From Veillonella sp. AM51-8BH (GTDB taxonomy: Bacteria; Bacillota; Negativicutes; Veillonellales; Veillonellaceae): 52,360 nucleotides of DNA. The translations under genes and the position numbers were made by a program. Below are positions 46,984 to 52,360 of the stretch, piece after piece; within the stretch, counting starts at the first letter, position 1, and each line of letters opens with the position of its first letter. Where the stretch lies: NCBI RefSeq assembly GCF_003463825.1, contig NZ_QSDY01000009.1:1-52360 (forward strand), written 5' to 3'. A model generated the notes under the pieces. It had not been told where the DNA came from. It saw nothing but the letters and a program-made list of their open reading frames with translations, and did no database searches.

Positions 46984-47027
46984 TTTAGTGATAATTGAAA
47001 TTTTTAACAATATCATATAGTACAAGG

Positions 47028-47068
47028 CTGTATACAAGTTAAATAAATTTTCTTGTATACAGTTTTTT
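47028..47068 (+). terminator. Rho-independent terminator after the thioredoxin-like gene
   Basis: A perfect 11-bp stem, CTGTATACAAG (47028-47038) with CTTGTATACAG (47052-47062), a 13-nt AT loop and TTTTTT. Confidence 0.92.
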
Positions 47069-47122
47069 GTTTAAAATCTGTAGTTTTAACATTTATTAAG
47101 TGATATAATAAAGTTGTAAGAA

Positions 47123-47194
47123 TATGATTGTTATCATAATAGCTATGATATATTGAATGGTAAAATTAATTATCATAGTATGATTATCATCATA
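47123..47194. promoter_or_regulatory. Operator array before the [NiFe]-hydrogenase operon
   Basis: Six half-sites alternate: TATGAT at 47123, ATCATA at 47133, TATGAT at 47144, ATCATA at 47172, TATGAT at 47179 and ATCATA at 47189. The first and last pairs are perfect inverted repeats with a 4-bp spacer. The right-hand copy read on the - strand resembles a Fur box (TATGAT-GATAAT-CATACT); GTATGA at 47178 also resembles a NikR half-site. The array ends 65 bp before the small-subunit start, where it can overlap the promoter. Confidence 0.6.
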
Positions 47195-47259
47195 ATGGTT
47201 GTAGTTTATTAAGTAATATTTATATATTGCGCAAAGTTGTTGTAAGGAGGCTATATTCC

Positions 47260-48399
47260 GTGAAGAATCGTATAAACAGTTTATGGACACTCTTCCAAGA
47301 GCGACGTTTGAGTCGACGCACATTTATGAAATCCTGTGTAGCACTCACCGCTATTCTCGGTTTGCCACCAACGATGTTAGATACCGTTGTTAAGGCAGCT
47401 GAAACAACTGAATTGCCTACAGTAATTTGGTTACATGGTCATGAATGTACTGGTTGTAGTGAATCATTCATTCGTTCATCTTCTCCGTTTACATCCGATG
47501 TAATTTTGAACATGATTTCCCTTGAATATGATGATACTTTGGCGGCTGCATCTGGTGCACCATTAGAAGAACATTTAGAGAAAATCATCAAAGAAAAAGC
47601 AGGAAAATATATTTTGGCTGTTGAAGGTGGCGTACCACTTGATGAAGATGGTGTTTACTGTACAGTAGGTGGACGTACATTTAAAGAGTCCTTATTAGAA
47701 GCGGCTAAAGGTGCAGCAGCAATCATTGAATATGGTTCTTGCGCATCTTGGGGTGGTATTCAAGCGGCTAAACCAAATCCAACAAATACAGTATCTGTAT
47801 CTTCTGTTGTATCTGGTAAGCCTATTATCAAAGTTCCTGGATGTCCTCCAATTCCAGAGGTTATGACTGGTGTAATTATGCATTATGCATTATTCGGACA
47901 AATCCCACCTCTTGATTCTCAAGGTCGTCCTAAACAATTTTATGGCAATCGTATTCACGATACATGCTATCGTCGTGCCTTCTTTGACTCTGGTCTATTC
48001 GTTGAAAAATTTGACGATGATGCATCCAAATCTGGTTGGTGCTTGTACAAAGTAGGTTGTCGTGGACCTCAAACATATAATTCTTGTGGTAACTTGCGTT
48101 GGTGGAATGGGTTATCCTACCCAATTCAATCCGGTCACGGTTGTATTGGCTGCTCTGAAAAGGGCTTCTGGGATAATGACGTATTCTATAAACGTTTACC
48201 AGATATTCCATTGGCTAAAACGATCACAACTGCTGATACAATCGGTACCGTAGCTGCTGTTGGTGCCACTGCAGCTGTCATTGTTCATGGTGCTGCAACT
48301 CTTACGCGTAATAAAATTCTTGATATGAAAGAAGAAAAACGCTTAAAAGAAGAAGGCTTATGGGATGAAAAGAAACATAATAATGGAGGAGGTCACTAA
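47260..48399 (+). CDS. hyaA: [NiFe]-hydrogenase small subunit, Tat-exported (HyaA-like)
   Basis: Electron-transferring Fe-S subunit of a membrane-bound uptake hydrogenase, 379 aa. A twin-arginine signal (LSRRTFMKSCVAL, about residues 15-27) directs the folded complex across the membrane. Cluster ligands include HECTGCSES (proximal), GSCASWGG, and PGCPP; the C-terminal part (WCLYKVGCRGP, SCGNLRWW, HGCIGCSEKGFWD) supplies the other clusters. A C-terminal hydrophobic anchor lies near 325-355. I choose the GTG at 47260, 9 nt after AAGGAGG, because it gives a typical Tat leader. The stop overlaps the large-subunit ATG. Confidence 0.95.
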   Translation: MKNRINSLWTLFQERRLSRRTFMKSCVALTAILGLPPTMLDTVVKAAETTELPTVIWLHGHECTGCSESFIRSSSPFTSDVILNMISLEYDDTLAAASGAPLEEHLEKIIKEKAGKYILAVEGGVPLDEDGVYCTVGGRTFKESLLEAAKGAAAIIEYGSCASWGGIQAAKPNPTNTVSVSSVVSGKPIIKVPGCPPIPEVMTGVIMHYALFGQIPPLDSQGRPKQFYGNRIHDTCYRRAFFDSGLFVEKFDDDASKSGWCLYKVGCRGPQTYNSCGNLRWWNGLSYPIQSGHGCIGCSEKGFWDNDVFYKRLPDIPLAKTITTADTIGTVAAVGATAAVIVHGAATLTRNKILDMKEEKRLKEEGLWDEKKHNNGGGH

Positions 48400-50300
48400 T
48401 GAAACGCGTAGTAGTAGATCCGATTTCCCGTATTGAAGGTCATTTACGGGTAGAAATAAAAGTTGATGAAGCGAGTGGTAAGGTAGAGGACGCATTGTCT
48501 TCTGGTACTGCTTGGCGCGGTATCGAACTTGTTGCTAAAGATCGCGATCCTCGTGACCTTTGGGCTTTCGTACAACGTATTTGTGGCGTATGTACTACAA
48601 CACATGCGTTGGCAGCGTTACGTGCTGTAGAGGATGCACTTGGTATTACCATTCCTAAAAATGCAAACTATATTCGTAATATCATGCATAGCTCTTTAGA
48701 TGTACATGACCATATCGTACATTTCTATCACTTGCATGCTCTTGACTGGGTTAGCCCAGTAGCAGCTCTTAGTGCAGATCCAGCTAAAACTGCACAATTA
48801 CAAAATGATGTATTAGCTACTTATAATGTAAGTGGTTTGGCGCCAGCTGAAACTGCGTCTAAAGACTCTGCATATCCTAAAGAGTTCCCTAAAGCTACCA
48901 CTGCCTATTTTGCAGCGGTACAACAAAAGGTTAAGAAAATTGTAGAATCTGGTCAATTAGGCATCTTCTCCGCTCAATGGTGGGATCATCCTGACTATAA
49001 TTTATTGCCACCAGAGGTTCATTTGATGGCCGTATCCCATTACTTGAATATTCTTGACCGTCAACGTGATATCGTTATTCCACACGTTGTATTTGGTGGT
49101 AAAAACCCTCATCCGCATTACATTGTTGGCGGTATGCCATGCTCCATTTCAATGAATGACATGAATGCACCTATTAATACACAACGTCTTGCTGCGGTAG
49201 AACAATCTATTGCATTGGCTAAAGATCTAGTAGATAATTTCTATGTTCCAGATTTATTGGCTATTGGCAAAATGTATGTAGAAAAGGGCATGGTCGATGG
49301 TGGTGGCCTAGCGAAAAAACGTGTTATGTCTTATGGTGATTACCCAGATGATACATATTCTGGCATTTCTAATGGCGATTACCATAAGAAATGTATGGTT
49401 CGCTCCAATGGTGTAGTTGAAAACTTTGCTTTAGGCGTAGATAAAGCTACATTTATTCCATTAGAAGGTAAAGACTTTATGGATCCTCAATACCTTAGTG
49501 AAGAGGTTGATCACTCCTGGTTCACATATCCAGATGGTAAAAGCTCTCTTCATCCTATCGAAGGTGTTACAGATCCTAAGTTTACAGGTCCTAAATCTGG
49601 TACAAAAGAAAAATGGGAATTCCTTGATGAAGATAAAAAATACTCTTGGATTAAATCCCCAACATTCAAAGGTAAAACTGCAGAGGTTGGCCCATTAGCA
49701 AAATATATCGTTGTATATACAAAAGTAAAACAAGGTATCATTAAAGACCCAACTTGGGCAGAGTCTATGATTGTTCGTCAAATCGATACAGTATCCCAAG
49801 TATTAGGGGTACCTGCTCACGTATGGATGCCTACTATGGTTGGTCGAACAGCTTGTCGTGGCCTTGATGCACAAGTAGCAACAAATATGAGCCAATACTT
49901 CTTCGATAAACTTGTAGCGAACATTAAAAATGGTGATACTACAGTGGCTGATACAACTAAGTTTGAGCCAAATACATGGGATAAAGATGCTAAAGGCGTT
50001 GGCCTTGTAGATGCACCTCGTGGTGGTTTGGGCCACTGGATTCACATTAAAGATGGTCGCTCTGCAAACTATCAATGTATCGTACCATCCACATGGAATG
50101 CATGTCCTAAGACTGCAGCAAATGAACATGGTGCCTACGAAGACTCCATGATTGATACACATGTAAAAATTGCAGATAAACCACTTGAAATCTTGAAGGT
50201 AATTCACTCCTTTGACCCATGTCTCGCATGTGCAACCCATTTATACAATAAAAAAGGCGAAAAAATTGTCTCCGTCAATACAGATGCATTGTGTAAATAA
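48399..50300 (+). CDS. hyaB: [NiFe]-hydrogenase large subunit (HyaB-like)
   Basis: Catalytic subunit of 633 aa carrying the Ni-Fe(CN)2CO site. The N-terminal ligand motif RICGVCTTTHALAALRA is near residue 60 and the C-terminal motif DPCLACATH near 607-615. After the final histidine a tail of about 19 residues (LYNKKGEKIVSVNTDALCK) remains, the peptide removed by the maturation protease encoded two genes downstream. Length and motifs fit group 1 respiratory uptake hydrogenases. It overlaps the small-subunit stop by one base. Confidence 0.97.
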   Translation: MKRVVVDPISRIEGHLRVEIKVDEASGKVEDALSSGTAWRGIELVAKDRDPRDLWAFVQRICGVCTTTHALAALRAVEDALGITIPKNANYIRNIMHSSLDVHDHIVHFYHLHALDWVSPVAALSADPAKTAQLQNDVLATYNVSGLAPAETASKDSAYPKEFPKATTAYFAAVQQKVKKIVESGQLGIFSAQWWDHPDYNLLPPEVHLMAVSHYLNILDRQRDIVIPHVVFGGKNPHPHYIVGGMPCSISMNDMNAPINTQRLAAVEQSIALAKDLVDNFYVPDLLAIGKMYVEKGMVDGGGLAKKRVMSYGDYPDDTYSGISNGDYHKKCMVRSNGVVENFALGVDKATFIPLEGKDFMDPQYLSEEVDHSWFTYPDGKSSLHPIEGVTDPKFTGPKSGTKEKWEFLDEDKKYSWIKSPTFKGKTAEVGPLAKYIVVYTKVKQGIIKDPTWAESMIVRQIDTVSQVLGVPAHVWMPTMVGRTACRGLDAQVATNMSQYFFDKLVANIKNGDTTVADTTKFEPNTWDKDAKGVGLVDAPRGGLGHWIHIKDGRSANYQCIVPSTWNACPKTAANEHGAYEDSMIDTHVKIADKPLEILKVIHSFDPCLACATHLYNKKGEKIVSVNTDALCK

Positions 50301-50314
50301 AGGGTGGTGGGCTT

Positions 50315-51124
50315 ATGTTAATACATACTGACAAAAAGGCGTATGTCGTATTTAGTCTATGGCTGCGCATATTCCACTGGACTATGGTGCTAAGCGTAAC
50401 TGCATTATTCTGGACAGGTCTATATATTGGTGATCCAGGATTTGCGGCTATCACAGGTAATCCAGAGCCAACCTTTGCTATTGATGGCTGGTTCTCTATG
50501 GAAACTATGCGTCGTATCCATTTCATTGCAGGGGTTATCTTAACATGCTCCTTTATTTTCCGATTTGCAGGAGCTCTTTGGAATCGAGGAGATAGACTAT
50601 TACCTAAATTCCGCCAAAAACGGTATTGGTATGGTCTTAAAGAAACTACATTGCACTATTTGATGATTCCACAAAAACACGAACATCATTGGCTTCGTAA
50701 CTCCTTAGCAAGAACTGCATATATGATGGTATATGTAATGTTTTTCTTTGAAATCTTAACGGGCTTTACAATGTATTCAATGGTGGATCCTAATGGTATT
50801 CTAGGAACCCTATTCGCACCAGTTGTTACATTATTTGGTGGTGAATATAAGGTTCACATTATTCATCACTATATTGCGTGGGGATTCTTGTTCTTTACTA
50901 TCGTTCACGTGTACATGGCATTCCGAGAAGACGTTATGGAGGAATCCGGCGAAGTATCTGCTATGGTTTCCGGTATGAAGTATTATGCACATGATCCAAT
51001 CGATATTGAAGATCTAAACGGTAAACGCCGTCGTGGTGAACGTATCGATAAACCATCTGGTACTACATATCGTCCAAGTGATCCTAACGATCCTAGAGAA
51101 AGAGAATTACAAGATAATGACTAA
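50315..51124 (+). CDS. hyaC: Ni/Fe-hydrogenase b-type cytochrome subunit (HyaC-like)
   Basis: Di-heme cytochrome b of 269 aa that anchors the hydrogenase and passes electrons to the quinone pool. Four membrane helices carry histidines suited to heme binding: FHWTMVLSVTALFWTGLYIG, RRIHFIAGVILTCSFIF, YMMVYVMFFFEILTGFTMYS, and IIHHYIAWGFLFFTIVHVYMAF. The charged C-terminal tail (about 40 residues) is longer than in E. coli HyaC. It starts 14 bp after the large subunit and overlaps the next gene by 8 bp. Confidence 0.93.
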   Translation: MLIHTDKKAYVVFSLWLRIFHWTMVLSVTALFWTGLYIGDPGFAAITGNPEPTFAIDGWFSMETMRRIHFIAGVILTCSFIFRFAGALWNRGDRLLPKFRQKRYWYGLKETTLHYLMIPQKHEHHWLRNSLARTAYMMVYVMFFFEILTGFTMYSMVDPNGILGTLFAPVVTLFGGEYKVHIIHHYIAWGFLFFTIVHVYMAFREDVMEESGEVSAMVSGMKYYAHDPIDIEDLNGKRRRGERIDKPSGTTYRPSDPNDPRERELQDND

Positions 51125-51695
51125 TACAAGTACTGATATCATCAGTGGCTTGGAACAATACGCGGACTCTGAGGGTCCGCGTATTGATTTAAATAGCCTT
51201 TATGATGATGGGAATAATGAAATTGTTCTACTTGGTGTAGGGAATATATTGCTTACTGATGAGGGATTAGGTGTTCATGTAGTGAAAGAGTTGAAAGAAT
51301 CTTTTACATTTACACCAGCCATTTCTATTATTGATGGTGGCACAATGGGGATGGAGCTACTTACGTATATGCGTGGAATGAAGAAAATTCTTCTTGTAGA
51401 TGCTATCAATGGTGGAGAAGCACCAGGAACTATATATGAGTTTCCTCATAAGGAATTAGAACAATATTTTACAGAGCATATTTCTGTACATGAAGTAGGG
51501 ATGCAAGATATTTTACGTATCCGTGCTATTCAAGAGGATCCATTAGAGGATGCAGTGGTTATTGGCGTAGAACCAGAATCATTAGAAATTGGCTTTGAAC
51601 CTAGTGCGCCTGTACAACGAGCATTACCAGAGGTAAAAGAGCGGGTATTACATGTTCTACAAGAATGGGGCGTAACTGCAGAGCTTAATACTTAA
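51117..51695 (+). CDS. hyaD: Hydrogenase maturation endopeptidase (HyaD/HupD family)
   Basis: Nickel-dependent protease of about 192 aa that trims the large-subunit C-terminus after Ni insertion. The conserved VLLGVGNILLTDEGLGVHVV (with the metal-ligand Glu), a central Asp in IDGGTMGMELL, and the ligand His in SVHEVGMQDIL are all present. I choose the ATG at 51117, which overlaps the cytochrome stop by 8 bp; the frame extends upstream to 51033 but that part lies inside the cytochrome gene. About 35 residues precede the catalytic core, more than usual. Confidence 0.93.
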   Translation: MTNTSTDIISGLEQYADSEGPRIDLNSLYDDGNNEIVLLGVGNILLTDEGLGVHVVKELKESFTFTPAISIIDGGTMGMELLTYMRGMKKILLVDAINGGEAPGTIYEFPHKELEQYFTEHISVHEVGMQDILRIRAIQEDPLEDAVVIGVEPESLEIGFEPSAPVQRALPEVKERVLHVLQEWGVTAELNT

Positions 51696-51742
51696 AATAA
51701 TGCGTTTATAGGATGTAAAGAGTATCTCTAATAGGAGTATTT

Positions 51743-52120
51743 ATGATTGAGAATTATAGTAATGTTCGCGCTGTTTTAAATGAGTTACGTTTAGCTCTTA
51801 AAAACTTGCGAGAAACGGGTGAGACATATTCAATTTATATTGAGAAAACAGGGCTCACAGAGGAAGAACAAGTGGAAGTATTAGAAACACTTGGCCGTGG
51901 TCATATTACGATTAACTTCAATGAAACTGATCAGCCTGTAGAGTGGTATGAATCTCAATTCTCTGGAATTTGGATTGGAACCTTTAAAAATGGCCGAGAT
52001 GATTCAATTTTGCACACCGTAGAGGTTTCGAAGTATCCTGTAGTGGCTGGTGCATATGAAGGGGATATGGAGCTTGCAGAGGAAGATTTACAATCTTGGA
52101 TTGATGCTGCTGGCCTATAA
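51743..52120 (+). CDS. HupH/HyaF-like hydrogenase expression protein, short form
   Basis: Protein of 125 aa resembling the C-terminal HupH domain found in HyaF/HupH: GRGHITINFNETDQPVEWYES, then GIWIGTFKNGR and HTVEVSKYPVVAGA. HyaF-type proteins are thought to assist small-subunit or cluster maturation. At 125 aa it corresponds to a single domain, compared with about 285 aa in E. coli HyaF. It lies 47 bp after hyaD, with its own ribosome-binding site (TAGGAG), and is the last gene of the operon before a terminator. Confidence 0.8.
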   Translation: MIENYSNVRAVLNELRLALKNLRETGETYSIYIEKTGLTEEEQVEVLETLGRGHITINFNETDQPVEWYESQFSGIWIGTFKNGRDDSILHTVEVSKYPVVAGAYEGDMELAEEDLQSWIDAAGL

Positions 52121-52122
52121 TA

Positions 52123-52150
52123 AAAGAGACCCTAATAAGGGTCTCTTTCT
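52123..52150 (+). terminator. Rho-independent terminator of the hydrogenase operon
   Basis: AAAGAGACCC (52123-52132) pairs with GGGTCTCTTT (52139-52148) around TAATAA, then CTTCT. Expression of the hyp maturation genes, which are not in the window, would therefore need another promoter. Confidence 0.9.
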
Positions 52151-52261
52151 TCTCTATTGATGAAAAGATTCTAGTAAATCTATTTTGTTAATACCATAAT
52201 GTTGTTTTTTATATTATTAGTATTTTATGCATATTTTGGGCCATATATTATTGGTTTATGC

Positions 52262-52343
52262 ACAGCGTGATTAGTAAAATTATTTCAATTTTCATGAATT
52301 TTACAGCGTGATTAGTAAAATTATTTCAATTTTCATGAATTTT
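52262..52343. repeat. Two perfect tandem copies of a 41-bp AT-rich unit
   Basis: The unit at 52262-52302 is repeated without change at 52303-52343. Each starts ACAGCGTGATTAG and contains AAAATTATTTCAATTTT and the palindrome TTCATGAA. The remaining sequence from 52151 to the right edge is very AT-rich, and I see no gene in it. Confidence 0.93.
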
Positions 52344-52360
52344 AAGATGAAATGCATTAG

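Noticed and set aside
52262..52343. CRISPR array
   Set aside because: The copies abut with no unique spacer between them, there are only two, and no cas genes are present.

Overview
The window looks like a chromosomal housekeeping segment from a low-GC anaerobic Firmicute of the Negativicutes type, most probably Veillonella. That assignment is an inference from gene content, gene order and protein style, not from a marker-gene comparison. Every supported gene lies on the + strand. I see no phage, plasmid, IS element, integrase or CRISPR array.

Layout. 1-127: a ten-unit TGTGC repeat. 128-7422: cell-shape and division genes radC, mreB, mreC, mreD, mrdA (PBP2), a MinD-type ATPase and rodA. 7481-13304: a two-protein radical-SAM/DUF2344 module, RNase G, a MntP-like Mn exporter, then the L21 leader with rplU, prp and rpmA. 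13519-16644: a FetAB-type ABC pair and a stand-alone HydG. 16840-26812: recJ, rel, an MBL hydrolase, fur, hemZ, hisS, aspS. 26897-27067: a probable 6S RNA. 27155-40793: rarA, ftsK, a RodZ-like protein, a YgiQ-type radical SAM protein, an orphan solute-binding protein, rimO, cinA, recA, recX, rny. 41046-46195: dnaG, rpoD, a CAU tRNA, trmK, a Nif3-family protein. 46243-46983: RNase P RNA and a thioredoxin-like protein. 47260-52120: a membrane-bound [NiFe]-hydrogenase operon (small subunit, large subunit, cytochrome b, maturation protease, HupH/HyaF-like protein). A two-copy 41-bp tandem repeat closes the window.

Functional links. The Tat-exported hydrogenase small subunit, the large subunit and the b-type cytochrome form an H2-oxidising complex feeding electrons to quinone. 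The next two genes mature it. Its promoter region carries six alternating TATGAT/ATCATA half-sites, a likely metal-regulator operator, and similar half-sites lie before the FetAB-like pair. Prp and L27 are a matched pair: L27 begins with an extension of the kind Prp removes. Rel, 6S RNA, Fur and SigA are the global regulators present.

Quality warning. Four core genes (mrdA, rel, hemZ, ftsK) are broken by a single missing base next to a homopolymer run, and the tRNA lacks one G of a GGG run in its acceptor stem. These are best explained as homopolymer under-calls in the source sequence, so each broken gene is annotated as one gene. The strongest leads for new biology are the hydrogenase operator array, the radical-SAM/DUF2344/RNase G module, the orphan HydG, the MinD without an adjacent MinC, and the non-canonical RNase Y start.
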